This document shows positions 8,667 to 17,624 of a stretch of 64,000 nt of DNA, piece after piece; the first letter of the stretch is position 1, and each line of letters starts with the position of its first letter. The notes under the pieces are model-generated. The model worked only from the letters and a program-made list of their open reading frames with translations. It made no database searches and was not told the DNA's origin. Where the stretch lies: positions 3,782,001 through 3,846,000 of the forward strand of contig OZ241919.1 of NCBI GenBank assembly GCA_965203835.1. Direction: 5' to 3'. Made by a program: the position numbers and the translations under genes. Source of the stretch: CBDCFV01 sp965203835. GTDB lineage: Bacteria; Chloroflexota; Dehalococcoidia; Lucifugimonadales; UBA3495.

Positions 8667-9926
8667 TTGTTCCGCGCGCCTAGAGGCACTGCCGACCTAC
8701 TGCCTGAAGAGCAAAAGTACTGGCGATACATTGAGTCCAAGGCTGTCGGCCTTGCCCGGCTTTACGGGTTCGGGCGAATCGACACGCCGGTTTTCGAGGA
8801 CTCGAACCTTTTTATCCGGTCCGTCGGAGAAGGCACTGACATCGTGGAGAAGGAGATGTACACCTTTGAGGACCGGGGGGGCGACAACGTTACCCTGCGG
8901 CCTGAAGGTACCGCTCCCGTTTGTCGCGCCTACTTGGAACACGGGATGCACAATCTTCCCCAACCGGTGCGCATGTACTACTTCTGCCCGGTGTTCCGTT
9001 ACGAACGGCCTCAAGCCGGGCGGTTTCGCGAGCACCACCAGTTCGGCGCAGAGGTGCTGGGGGATGCCAACCCCTCGGTGGACGCTGAAGTCATTGAACT
9101 GGCATGGCGCTTGGTGGAGTCTCTCGGCTTGCGGGACACCAAGTTGCTGGTCAACAGCATTGGAGACCCGGAGTGCCGCCCCTCCTATATCAGCAGGTTG
9201 AAAGACTATTACGCCGGCCATGAAGCATCTCTTTGCCCAGACTGCCATGCCCGCTTGGAACGTAATCCGCTGCGGCTGTTGGACTGCAAGGAAACGGCCT
9301 GCCAAGCCCTCGGAGACGAGGCCCCCCGGTCCGCTGACCACCTGTGCCAGCCGTGTCTGGACCACTGGGCTACTATGCTGGGGTACTTGGACGCTGTGGG
9401 GCTTCCCTACCAGTTGGAACACCGGTTGGTGAGGGGACTGGACTACTACACCCGTACCGTTTTCGAGGTCCAGCCCATCGACGCCGGGGGCCAGTCCACC
9501 ATCTGCGGCGGCGGCCGGTACGACGGGTTGATCGAAGAGTTGGGAGGAAGGGCCACTCCCGGTATTGGTTTCGCCACCGGCATGGAACGCCTTACGTTGA
9601 ACCTGAAGCGCAGCGGCGTAGAAGTCCCTGAGGAACCGTCACCCCTTTACTTGGTAGTCAACGTCGGAGTGGAAGCCAGGGGAGCGGCGATGGAATTGGC
9701 CGCCAAGTTGAGAGCTTCCGGCGCGGGAGCCATTCTCAGCAGCGGGTCGCGCGGACTCCGGGGACAGTTGAGGCAGGCCAACGCTCTGGGCATCCCCTAC
9801 GCTGCCATTCTGGGAGAAGACGAGATACAGCGCGGCGAGGTCATGGTCCGCGATATGCTGAACTCGACCCAGGAAACCAGGCCGTTGGAGGCCTTCCTGG
9901 AAGGCGCGGCCCGGCAACACGGCTGA
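8667..9926 (+). CDS. hisS: Histidyl-tRNA synthetase
   Basis: The 419-residue class II synthetase starts at TTG with AAGGAG upstream. It contains APRGTADLLPEE at the N-terminus, motif 2 (FCPVFRYERPQ...HHQFGAE), the histidine-binding motifs (LVRGLDYYTRTVFE near 255, GGGRYDGL), motif 3 (GIGFATGMERL) and an anticodon-binding domain at the C-terminus. It charges tRNA-His in the cytoplasm. A TAGAAT -10-like box lies at 8628-8633. The zinc-like CxxC pair in the insertion (CPDCHARL, CQPCLDHW) is a common variant. The length is normal. Confidence 0.97.
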   Translation: MFRAPRGTADLLPEEQKYWRYIESKAVGLARLYGFGRIDTPVFEDSNLFIRSVGEGTDIVEKEMYTFEDRGGDNVTLRPEGTAPVCRAYLEHGMHNLPQPVRMYYFCPVFRYERPQAGRFREHHQFGAEVLGDANPSVDAEVIELAWRLVESLGLRDTKLLVNSIGDPECRPSYISRLKDYYAGHEASLCPDCHARLERNPLRLLDCKETACQALGDEAPRSADHLCQPCLDHWATMLGYLDAVGLPYQLEHRLVRGLDYYTRTVFEVQPIDAGGQSTICGGGRYDGLIEELGGRATPGIGFATGMERLTLNLKRSGVEVPEEPSPLYLVVNVGVEARGAAMELAAKLRASGAGAILSSGSRGLRGQLRQANALGIPYAAILGEDEIQRGEVMVRDMLNSTQETRPLEAFLEGAARQHG

Positions 9927-10046
9927 CCGGTAACTCTTGGGGCCAATGACTGACATTTCCTCGTTGACTTTTGGGTCTCTGTAGTAGAACATGCGTTCCG
10001 CCGCAAGTTCCTTTTATATTTGGCGGCTTTGGGAGCAGCAGTTCTT

Positions 10047-10253
10047 ATGAATATTTTCTACCGGGGCTACGTCATTCATAGAGACCCTTGGGTTTTTGGC
10101 TACACCATCTTCGGTCGCAGGCCGCTTCGAGCGGAACTGGCTATGTGCGGCACATTCACCGAGGCGATGCAGTGGGTTGACCAGCGGTTGTCAGTTAACC
10201 CGGTCGAACCGTCCTTGCAGAACTCCGCAGTGGACCAATTCGCGCTATTTTGA
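10047..10253 (+). CDS. Small hypothetical protein coupled to cyclase gene
   Basis: The 68-residue frame (MNIFYRGYVIHRDPW...) is rich in aromatic residues. Its stop overlaps the ATG of the next gene (TGATG), which suggests translational coupling. GGGAG lies 11 nt upstream. The C-terminal half (FTEAMQWVDQRL) looks like a short helical tail. The family is not recognised, and it could be a non-coding leader, so confidence is modest. Confidence 0.45.
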   Translation: MNIFYRGYVIHRDPWVFGYTIFGRRPLRAELAMCGTFTEAMQWVDQRLSVNPVEPSLQNSAVDQFALF

Positions 10254-10960
10254 TGCACAAAACCATAACCTACAGCAGACTGGTGGACTTGAGCCATGTG
10301 GTCCACCGGCATGTCCCCGTTTGGCCGGGCGACCCCCCGATAGAGTTCGAGGAAGTCGCTCAACTGGATAATGACGGGTACTTCCTGCGGCGTTTTTCCA
10401 TGGGGGAACACAGCGCCACTCACATGAATGCGCCAAAGGCTTTTTATCTAACCGGGGACGGGATAGATACTTACGGCGCGGCCTCCCTGGTGGCCCCGGC
10501 AGTCGTCATAGGTGTGCGGCGGCAGGCCACCGGGAATTCCTGCTACGAATTGACCCCGCCGGATGTTCTGGCTTGGGAAAAGGACTACGGGCAGGTGCCG
10601 CAAGGGAGCATCGTCCTCTTGTATACTGGGTGGCAATCAAAGTGGGACGATGCAGACGCCTATCTGGGCGTATCCTCTTCCGGGCAAATGAATTTTCCCG
10701 GGTTCGGGCTTGACGCGGCCCGTCTTCTGATAAACGACCGGGGCGCCGTCGGTCTGGGCAGCGACGCCCCGGGTCTTGAGTCGGGCCTGGACACCGGCTA
10801 TTCCGTCAACAAGCTGGTGTTGGAACGGTCCGGAGTGGCGTTGGAAAGCCTCACAAACCTGGACCTGCTGCCGGCCACCGGCATAACCCTCGTTATCGGG
10901 ATCATCCGGCTGAAGGGCGGCAGCGGAAGTCCGGCATCCGTTCTGGCCTTCGTAGAGTAG
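10253..10960 (+). CDS. Cyclase-family (kynurenine formamidase-like) metallohydrolase
   Basis: The 235-residue protein matches the cyclase/KynB family: DLSHVVHRHVPVWPGDP near the N-terminus, then GEHSATHMNAPKAF at the place of the metal motif HxGTHxDxPxHF, and GLGSDAPGLE later. The family hydrolyses amides, lactones or isatin with Mn/Zn. Two usually conserved motif residues differ: Asp is Asn and the last His is Ala. The substrate is therefore uncertain and the metal site may be altered. It starts at ATG 10253, directly coupled to the small upstream frame. Confidence 0.85.
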   Translation: MHKTITYSRLVDLSHVVHRHVPVWPGDPPIEFEEVAQLDNDGYFLRRFSMGEHSATHMNAPKAFYLTGDGIDTYGAASLVAPAVVIGVRRQATGNSCYELTPPDVLAWEKDYGQVPQGSIVLLYTGWQSKWDDADAYLGVSSSGQMNFPGFGLDAARLLINDRGAVGLGSDAPGLESGLDTGYSVNKLVLERSGVALESLTNLDLLPATGITLVIGIIRLKGGSGSPASVLAFVE

Positions 10961-10984
10961 CAGCCGCCCCGCTACTTGCGGGTA

Positions 10985-11380
10985 CTACAGCCTGGCGACT
11001 CCCGCGCTGGCGCAGTCCTCGTCCTCTTGGGACGTGCCGCCGCCGACGCCGCAAGCGCCCTCGACAACCCCGTTGCGGATTATGGGCACCGCGCCTTGGC
11101 CCATGATCATGTGGCCGCCCTCGGCGGCGGCTATGCCGGCCGGCGTCGGCTCGGTGGCCCGGGCCTGCATCTGTCCGCTGGGCCGCCCGAAAGCCGCCGA
11201 TGCAACGGCCTTGCCCTGCGAGCCGTATACCCCGGCCCAGATCGCGCCGTCCATCCGGTTGAACGCTATCAACCGCCCGCCTGCGTCGCAGACGGCCACG
11301 TTGATCTTGATGCCAAGCTCTTCCGCGTGTGCGATGGTCCCTTCAATAATCCTGTTGGCTTCAGCCAAGGTGATCGCCAT
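10985..11380 (-). CDS. GlcG/HbpS family (DUF336) protein
   Basis: The 131-residue protein has the GlcG/HbpS pattern: ITLAEANRIIEGTIAHAEELG, VAVCDAGGRLIAFNRMDGA, GGHMIMGQGAVPII and the glycine-rich end GACGVGGG. Family members bind haem or cobalamin or act as small accessory subunits in glycolate or diol metabolism. GAGGAGGT precedes the ATG. It lies convergent to the cyclase gene and divergent from hisF, so it appears to be its own unit. Confidence 0.88.
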   Translation of the reverse strand: MAITLAEANRIIEGTIAHAEELGIKINVAVCDAGGRLIAFNRMDGAIWAGVYGSQGKAVASAAFGRPSGQMQARATEPTPAGIAAAEGGHMIMGQGAVPIIRNGVVEGACGVGGGTSQEDEDCASAGVARL

Positions 11381-11542
11381 GAGTTACCTCCTCGGAATCG
11401 TTGAGATTTGCTGCCCTGTGCAAGCCGCCCAAGCATCGATCGCGGTCTGGGCTGACACGGGGCCATTCTATCGTCTAGCCATGCCTTTGCCAACAAGTTG
11501 GACAATGCTTGCCGAGGGCGATACAGGAAGATGGATTCCTGA

Positions 11543-11551
11543 TGCTATACT
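11543..11551 (+). promoter_or_regulatory. Extended -10 promoter candidate of hisF
   Basis: TGC-TATACT is an extended -10 element, 38 nt before the hisF ATG. No good -35 is seen at the right spacing, which is tolerable for an extended -10. Confidence 0.35.
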
Positions 11552-11588
11552 CTACGGGAACACTTTTAGCCAACAGATTGAACGACAG

Positions 11589-12410
11589 ATGCTGACCAAG
11601 AGAATTATCCCATGTTTGGACGTGGATGCTGGACGAGTGGTGAAGGGCACCAGTTTTGTTAACCTGCGGGACGCTGGAGATCCGGCGGAATTGGCCTCCT
11701 TTTATGATAGGGAAGGCGGCGACGAGTTAGTCTTTTTGGACATCACCGCCAGCTCCGACTCCCGTGACACCATGGTGGATGTGGTGCAACGGGTCTCTGA
11801 GCAGGTGTTCATCCCCTTGACCGTAGGAGGCGGCATCCGGAACGTGGAAGATATGCGGCGGATGCTCAACGCTGGCGCCGACAAGGTCTCGGTTAACACG
11901 GCCGCAGTCAACGACCCGGCGGTGATCGAACAGGGAGCAGCCCGGTTCGGGAACCAGTGCATTGTTATCGCCATCGACGCCAAGCGGGTTTCCAACGGGG
12001 TCAGCCGTGCCACGCTATCGGAGAGTGGTGTCGGCTTGACCCAAGCTTCGCAGTGGGAAGTCTATACTCGTGGCGGAAGGACGCCAATGGGGATTGACGC
12101 CGTGGAGTGGGCCGCCCTGGCGGTGGAGCTTGGGGCCGGTGAGGTCCTCTTGACCAGCATGGATGCCGACGGCCAATTGACGGGCTACGACCTCGAGTTG
12201 ACCAAGGCGATTTCCGAGCGGGTGTCGGTGCCCGTCATCGCTAGCGGCGGCGCGGGTAACCTCGACCATTTGTACCAAGCCCTGGATGAGGGGATGGCCG
12301 ACGCGGTGCTGGCCGCCAGCATATTTCACTACGGAACCTACTCCATTGACCAGGCCAAGGAATACCTGGGACGCCGCGGCATCCCGGTCCGCCCCCGACT
12401 CGACGTGTAA
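11589..12410 (+). CDS. hisF: Imidazole glycerol phosphate synthase cyclase subunit HisF
   Basis: The 273-residue TIM barrel begins MLTKRIIPCLDVDAGRVVKG, carrying the first catalytic Asp (CLDV); the second is in LLTSMDADG. The phosphate-binding loops VGGGIR and IASGGAG are clear. With HisH it makes IGP and AICAR in histidine biosynthesis. It is about 20 residues longer than usual because of an insertion around 148-165 (SRATLSESGVGLTQAS), before WEVYTRGG. The frame is open far upstream, but only ATG 11589 matches the family start. hisIE follows 38 nt downstream. Confidence 0.95.
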   Translation: MLTKRIIPCLDVDAGRVVKGTSFVNLRDAGDPAELASFYDREGGDELVFLDITASSDSRDTMVDVVQRVSEQVFIPLTVGGGIRNVEDMRRMLNAGADKVSVNTAAVNDPAVIEQGAARFGNQCIVIAIDAKRVSNGVSRATLSESGVGLTQASQWEVYTRGGRTPMGIDAVEWAALAVELGAGEVLLTSMDADGQLTGYDLELTKAISERVSVPVIASGGAGNLDHLYQALDEGMADAVLAASIFHYGTYSIDQAKEYLGRRGIPVRPRLDV

Positions 12411-12448
12411 TGAAAGACCTTTAACCGTTATTGCGGTGGAGAGGAAAA

Positions 12449-13072
12449 ATGACGATAGTGAAACTCAATGAGCAAGGGCTGGTGCCAGCCATCGCCCAGG
12501 ACAGCGAGACCGGCAACGTGCTGATGCTCGGCTATATGAACCCCGGCTCTGTGAAGCGCACCGTGGAGGGCATCCAGGTCTGGTTCTACAGCCGCAGCCA
12601 GGAAGACCTTTGGCACAAGGGCGAGGTGTCTGGCAACTACCTTAACCTGGAAGAGGCTTGGCTGGACTGCGACGGCGATACTATCCTGCTCAAGGTGCGA
12701 CCCGATGGTCCGACCTGTCATACGGGCAACAGGTCATGCTTCTTTACCCCCATGGAAGGGTTGCCCGATGACTATGAAATTACTGAAAACGGTCCCGGTG
12801 TATTGAATGAATTGTTCCAGGTTATCCGGGACAGGCAACGCGACCCGCAGGAAGGCAGTTATACCGCCAAGCTGCTGCAGGAAGGTGTCGCCAGGGTGGC
12901 CCAAAAGGTTATAGAAGAAGCGGGAGAGGCCGCACTAGCGGCAGCCCAAGGCAACAACGACGAACTGCCCAAAGAGGTGGCAGACCTGCTCTATCACACC
13001 CTCGTCCTGCTCGCGGCGTCCGGCGCGTCGCCCAACGACGTTTGGGAGGAGTTGCGGGAGCGGAGGCAGTAG
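12449..13072 (+). CDS. hisI: Bifunctional phosphoribosyl-AMP cyclohydrolase / phosphoribosyl-ATP pyrophosphatase
   Basis: The 207-residue HisIE fusion has HisI in the N-terminal half (VWFYSRSQEDLWHKGE, DCDGDTILLKV, GPTCHTGNRSCF with the zinc Cys/His ligands) and HisE in the C-terminal half (EEAGEAALAA, EVADLLYH), an all-alpha MazG-like pyrophosphatase. It carries out the second and third steps of histidine synthesis. GGAGAGGA precedes ATG 12449. It is co-directional with hisF, so the two are probably cotranscribed. Confidence 0.95.
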   Translation: MTIVKLNEQGLVPAIAQDSETGNVLMLGYMNPGSVKRTVEGIQVWFYSRSQEDLWHKGEVSGNYLNLEEAWLDCDGDTILLKVRPDGPTCHTGNRSCFFTPMEGLPDDYEITENGPGVLNELFQVIRDRQRDPQEGSYTAKLLQEGVARVAQKVIEEAGEAALAAAQGNNDELPKEVADLLYHTLVLLAASGASPNDVWEELRERRQ

Positions 13073-13073
13073 C

Positions 13074-13760
13074 CTAAATATCCGGCGGCAGGGCTTGTCC
13101 AGAGGCGTACACAGCCCATTCCGTCCCTTGGTAGACCGTCACTTTTCCCGATCCAACCACTTGCCAGTTGCCCGGCCGCCCCAAGCATCCGGCGCGCGCA
13201 TCCACGCCCAGCACCGTCACGCCGGCGGGCGCTTGTCCCTGTAACTCGCGGGACATTTCCGCCGGGTCCCTTCTTTCGTGATGCGGCAGCACCACGATAC
13301 CGGGAACGATGCCCAATGCCTCCGTCCACGGCCCGCCGTTCGGCCTCCGCATGTAAGACCCCATTACCATTGCCCCGGCGCTGGACCCGGCCAGCACCGC
13401 GCCTTGGTCCACTGCCTCCATGATGGCTGTAAGCAAAAGGGAGTCTCGAAGGGTGGTCAACAAGTGCTCCGGGCTGCCGCCGGTGAAGTAGATCACCCCC
13501 GCCCCGGTGACGGCCGAAATAAGGTCCAGGTCTTCGGCGTGGGTCCTGTCCAACACCATCAACTGGCTGGCGTTGCCTCCCAGACCGCCGAAGTGGGTAA
13601 CGCCGTCGTTAGCGGCCTTGGCCGGTCCGGTTACCGCCGCTGTTGGAATCACCACCACCCTCGACGGCTGTTGCCCCGACCTTCGCATAATCTCCCGGTC
13701 CATCTCTTCGCAGCCAACCCGGAACTCCTCCCCGCCGACCAAGCCTATGTCTCCAGCCAT
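13074..13760 (-). CDS. Peptidase S51-like (cyanophycinase/dipeptidase E family) protein
   Basis: The 228-residue protein has the class I glutamine-amidotransferase-like fold of peptidase family S51: VVVIPTAAV, VIYFTGGSPEHLL and the nucleophile elbow LAGSSAGAMVMG with Ser near 128. A His follows in LPHHERRD. Family members cleave cyanophycin or Asp-dipeptides. AAGGGG precedes ATG 13760; the longer frame to 13835 would overlap the argS upstream region. It converges on hisIE with stops 1 nt apart. Confidence 0.85.
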   Translation of the reverse strand: MAGDIGLVGGEEFRVGCEEMDREIMRRSGQQPSRVVVIPTAAVTGPAKAANDGVTHFGGLGGNASQLMVLDRTHAEDLDLISAVTGAGVIYFTGGSPEHLLTTLRDSLLLTAIMEAVDQGAVLAGSSAGAMVMGSYMRRPNGGPWTEALGIVPGIVVLPHHERRDPAEMSRELQGQAPAGVTVLGVDARAGCLGRPGNWQVVGSGKVTVYQGTEWAVYASGQALPPDI

Positions 13761-13910
13761 ATTGCGTTCCCCTTCATGCCTTGAGTATTTCGACGCGCAC
13801 CTATTGTACCAGCCCTGTACGGTTGCCAATTCCAACGCTGAGGATGCTGTTGATGTGGTAGTATGGTGGAACTATCTCCAGACCACTACATCGAAAGTAG
13901 GTTGAGTCCA

Positions 13911-15590
13911 ATGGCTGCGCCCCTTGTATTGCACGTCGTTCGAGACCTTATTGCCAACGCCGTCCGGCAAGCGCGTAGCGAAGGCGCGTTGCAGCTTGAG
14001 ACCATGCCGGAAATCCAGGTCGAGCATCCCGCTAATCCCGAACACGGCGACTTCGCCACCAGCCTCCCTCTGCGGCTGGCTCGGGCTACCCGGATAAATC
14101 CCTTGGAACTGGCTGAGTTGCTGGTCCGGTATATTCCGTCCTGCGAACAGGTGGAACGAGTCGCAGCCGCCCCGCCCGGGTTCATCAACTTTTACCTTCG
14201 GGACAGGTGGTTGCAAGAACAGGTGGAGGAGGTCAGGAGAGCCGGGCATGAGTACGGCAACGTTGACGCGGGTGGGCAAAGGCCTGTGATGGTGGAGTAC
14301 GTCAGCGTCAACCCCACCGGACCAGTCCATGTAGGGCATACCCGCGGCGCGGTGCTGGGCAGCGCCTTGGGAAACGTGTTGAAAGCCGCCGGTTACGACG
14401 TCACGCAGGAATACTACGTGAATGATGCCGGAAACCAGATGAACGCCTTCTACGCCTCAGTCTACGCCCGCTACCTAGAAGCTTTGGACCAACCCGCCGA
14501 GATGCCTGCCAATGGTTACGTCGGCGAGTATATCTCAGGTCTGGCTGGGGAAATAGCTGATTCCGAAGGCGCCAGGTTCCTGGGCATGGACAGGGAACAG
14601 GCGCTGAAAGAGATTGGCGACATAGCCCGCGAGAAAATGATCGACCTGATCCGGGACGACCTGACCCAGATTGGCGTTACCTTCGACAACTGGTTCAGCG
14701 AGCGCTCACTGTTCCAACAGGGCGAATACGAGCAAGCGATCCAATTGCTGCGAGACAAGGAATACCTGTCAACGCGAGACAATGCCCTTTGGTTCAATTC
14801 CAGCCAACTGGGTGATGACCGGGACAACGTGGTGGTGCGTTCCTCCGGTGAACCGACCTACTTCGCTTCCGACATCGCCTACCACTACAACAAGTTCGTC
14901 GTGCGTGAGTTTGACACCGTGGTGGACATCTGGGGCGCCGACCATCAGGGCCACGTCCCCCGAATGAAGTCGGCGGTTGCGGCTCTGGGCATAGCGCCCG
15001 AACGGTTGACCATCCTGATTTCCCAGATGGTCACCTTGAAAAGGGGGACGGAAGTCGTCCGGGCGTCGAAACGGACCGGCGACTTTGTAACGCTGCGGGA
15101 ATTGACCGACGAAGTGGGCGCCGACGCCTGCCGTTACTTCTTTCTCGCCAGGACTCCGTCCACGCAGATGGAATTCGATTTGGAGCTTGCCAAAGAGGAA
15201 TCGTCGGAGAACCCCGTCTACTACGTCCAATACGCCCATGCCCGCAACGCTGGCATCCTGAACCTGGCGCGCACCCGCAGCATCGACTGGAGCGGCGGCG
15301 ACGTGGCTCTGCTGGCCCATCCCAGCGAGTTGAGTCTGCTACGCACCATGATACGGTTCCCGGAATTGGTCGAACACATGGCGCGTACATTGGAACCCCA
15401 TCAACTTCCCCATTACACCATGGAATTGGCGACGGCGTTCCACTGGTTCTACGAGAATTGCCGTGTAATATCCGCGCGGGAGGAGGACAACGACCTTACC
15501 CTGGCCAGGTTGAAATTGGTCGAGTCGGCCCAGATAGTTTTTCGTCGCGCCCTGGAGATGATGGGCATGAACGCCCCGGAACGGATGTGA
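13911..15590 (+). CDS. argS: Arginyl-tRNA synthetase
   Basis: The 559-residue class I synthetase has an Arg-tRNA N-terminal additional domain (HPANPEHGDFATSLPLRLA), the HIGH motif as HVGHTRGAVLG, the arginine/tRNA-binding region EYYVNDAGNQ and a C-terminal DALR anticodon domain. The KMSKS loop is degenerate (VRASKRTGDFV), as in many ArgRS. It charges tRNA-Arg in the cytoplasm. ATG 13911 is chosen because MAAPLVLHVVRDLI matches the family start; the upstream in-frame start at 13863 is less likely. Confidence 0.96.
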   Translation: MAAPLVLHVVRDLIANAVRQARSEGALQLETMPEIQVEHPANPEHGDFATSLPLRLARATRINPLELAELLVRYIPSCEQVERVAAAPPGFINFYLRDRWLQEQVEEVRRAGHEYGNVDAGGQRPVMVEYVSVNPTGPVHVGHTRGAVLGSALGNVLKAAGYDVTQEYYVNDAGNQMNAFYASVYARYLEALDQPAEMPANGYVGEYISGLAGEIADSEGARFLGMDREQALKEIGDIAREKMIDLIRDDLTQIGVTFDNWFSERSLFQQGEYEQAIQLLRDKEYLSTRDNALWFNSSQLGDDRDNVVVRSSGEPTYFASDIAYHYNKFVVREFDTVVDIWGADHQGHVPRMKSAVAALGIAPERLTILISQMVTLKRGTEVVRASKRTGDFVTLRELTDEVGADACRYFFLARTPSTQMEFDLELAKEESSENPVYYVQYAHARNAGILNLARTRSIDWSGGDVALLAHPSELSLLRTMIRFPELVEHMARTLEPHQLPHYTMELATAFHWFYENCRVISAREEDNDLTLARLKLVESAQIVFRRALEMMGMNAPERM

Positions 15591-15634
15591 CTGTACCTTG
15601 AATTCATTCGAACATAGGCTTATCATACCCGTCA

Positions 15635-15649
15635 TTAACGTTACGTTAA
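15635..15649. promoter_or_regulatory. Perfect 15-bp palindrome, candidate operator
   Basis: TTAACGT-T-ACGTTAA is a perfect 7+1+7 inverted repeat about 170 nt before the ABC exporter genes and 45 nt after argS. The size fits a TetR/MarR-type repressor site. No regulator gene is adjacent. Confidence 0.4.
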
Positions 15650-15818
15650 CACTTCCCGGTCAATGGTGGTTTCTTTATCAGGAGGAGTGAAGAAGCTGCC
15701 CTGCACCGGGATACGCTACCTCTACGAAGTTTGACCTAAACCAACAATGTAATGTCGTGTGGTAGTCGATGTGGTTGCTGATATGTTGGAATCAGGAGTC
15801 AGGGGCTCACTCGCCTAG

Positions 15819-17624
15819 ATGCAGATAATTCTTCGACTCACCAGAATGGCAATGCGCCATAACCGGCGCCTTCTTGCCGCATACGCAAGCATTCTGGCCG
15901 CCGTTTGTTTCTCCCTCGCTATTCCCTGGCTTGTACGTGTGTCCATCGACCGGATAGTCATGTTCGAAGATGGCCGGATAGTGTCAAGCGGGGACACGGA
16001 ACGAGGTGAACTCATTGTTTACGCTCTTCTGTTGTTGGGAGCCAGCGTATTGCGGGGCCTTTTCGACTTCGCTCGCACCTACTCCACGGACTCCCTTTCT
16101 CAGAAAGTAGCCTATGACGTGCGTAACTTGATGTACGACAAGTTGCAGCACCTCAGCTTTGCATTCCACGACAAAGAGCACACCGGCAACCTGATGTCCA
16201 AGGTCACTTCCGACGTGGAAGCGGTGCGCCGCTACGTCAACATGGGAATGGTGCGCGGCCTGGAAGTGCCGATTCGCGTGTTGGCGATTGTTGTATTCAT
16301 GGTCACCGTCAACTGGCAGCTTACCCTGATCAGCTTGGTGTTCGTTCCCTTCCTGGTCATCCGGTCCTCGCAGGTCATGGTCCGGTTGCGCGCCATGTGG
16401 CTGCACGTGCAAGAGGTCATGGGCGAGTTGGTCACTATCCTCCAGGAAAACCTGGTCGGCATGAGCGTGGTCAAAGCCTTTGCCTCAGAGGAGCACGAAA
16501 AGCGGAAGTACGCCGCCAAGGCCGACGAACTGCGGGTGGAATACTTCAGAAACGAGCGTCTGCAGGGTACCACCACCGCTTGGATGACCCTGTACTTTAC
16601 TCTGGCAATGGTATTGGTGCTGTGGTACGGAGGGCTGGAGATTTTCCGCGGCGACCTTACGCCGGGCGGATTCGCCATGTTCCTGCTGCTGCTGAACCAG
16701 CTTACTTTCCCCATCCGTATGACGCCGCAGATCATCGGCAGTTACTCTCGGGCCATATCCTCCGGCAGGCGCATCTTTGACGTTCTGGATGCCGAGTCTC
16801 CAGTGGCGGAAAAGCCGGGAGCGCTGGTAATGCCGCGGGCCAAGGGGTACGTCCGCTTTGACGACGTTTCCTTCTCCTACGACCCGCGTATACCGGCCCT
16901 GCAACATATCGACGTAGCGGCCAAGCCCGGGCAGGTCACCGCTATTCTGGGCGCGCCCGGCAGCGGCAAGACGACCATCGTCAACTTGCTCCCCCGGTTC
17001 TATGATGTCAATCAAGGGGGCATCACCATTGACGATGTAGACATCCGGGACTATACGTTAGCGTCGCTCCGCCGCAACGTGGGTATCGTCCAACAGGACA
17101 TTTTCCTGTTCAGCGCCACCATAAGAGACAACATCGCCTATGGATCGTCTTCCGCCACCGAAGAGGATGTGATACAGGCCGCCAAGGTGGCCCAGCTTCA
17201 CGACCACATCATGTCTCTGCCCCAGGGCTATGACACTTGGGTTGGAGAACGAGGGACAACCTTGTCCGGCGGTCAGCGGCAGCGGCTGTCGATAGCCAGG
17301 ACCGTCCTTATCGACCCGCCGGTGCTGATCCTGGACGACTCCACCTCCAGCGTCGACGTGGAGACGGAGAGGCTCATTCACCGGGCTATGGTTGACGTTA
17401 TGAAAGGGCGGACCACTTTCGTAATAGCCCACCGCTTGAGTTCGGTGCGGGACGCCGACCTTATCCTGGTGTTGAAGGACGGCCAGATCGCCGAGCAGGG
17501 CGGCCACGAAGAATTGATGGTGAAAGCCGGGATTTACCGGGACATCTACGACCTCCAATTGCGGCCGCAGGAAGAGTTGCTTTTGGACGCTGCGGTTTCC
17601 GGGGGCAATGGGGGTGACAACTAG
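15819..17624 (+). CDS. ABC exporter half-transporter (degenerate-site subunit)
   Basis: The 601-residue protein has an N-terminal six-helix exporter domain (1-320) and a nucleotide-binding domain: Walker A GAPGSGKTT near 378, Q loop VGIVQQDIFLF, signature LSGGQRQRLS near 482, and Walker B LILDD followed by STSSVD. The residue after the Walker B Asp is Asp instead of the catalytic Glu. This is the pattern of the degenerate half in heterodimeric exporters such as TM287/288, BmrCD or LmrCD. The partner gene begins immediately after the stop. Substrates could be drugs, lipids or peptides. The ribosome site is weak. Confidence 0.93.
   Translation: MQIILRLTRMAMRHNRRLLAAYASILAAVCFSLAIPWLVRVSIDRIVMFEDGRIVSSGDTERGELIVYALLLLGASVLRGLFDFARTYSTDSLSQKVAYDVRNLMYDKLQHLSFAFHDKEHTGNLMSKVTSDVEAVRRYVNMGMVRGLEVPIRVLAIVVFMVTVNWQLTLISLVFVPFLVIRSSQVMVRLRAMWLHVQEVMGELVTILQENLVGMSVVKAFASEEHEKRKYAAKADELRVEYFRNERLQGTTTAWMTLYFTLAMVLVLWYGGLEIFRGDLTPGGFAMFLLLLNQLTFPIRMTPQIIGSYSRAISSGRRIFDVLDAESPVAEKPGALVMPRAKGYVRFDDVSFSYDPRIPALQHIDVAAKPGQVTAILGAPGSGKTTIVNLLPRFYDVNQGGITIDDVDIRDYTLASLRRNVGIVQQDIFLFSATIRDNIAYGSSSATEEDVIQAAKVAQLHDHIMSLPQGYDTWVGERGTTLSGGQRQRLSIARTVLIDPPVLILDDSTSSVDVETERLIHRAMVDVMKGRTTFVIAHRLSSVRDADLILVLKDGQIAEQGGHEELMVKAGIYRDIYDLQLRPQEELLLDAAVSGGNGGDN

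Noticed and set aside
11034..11588. In-frame upstream extension of hisF by 185 codons
   Set aside because: It runs antisense over the GlcG-like gene; HisF homology begins exactly at ATG 11589.
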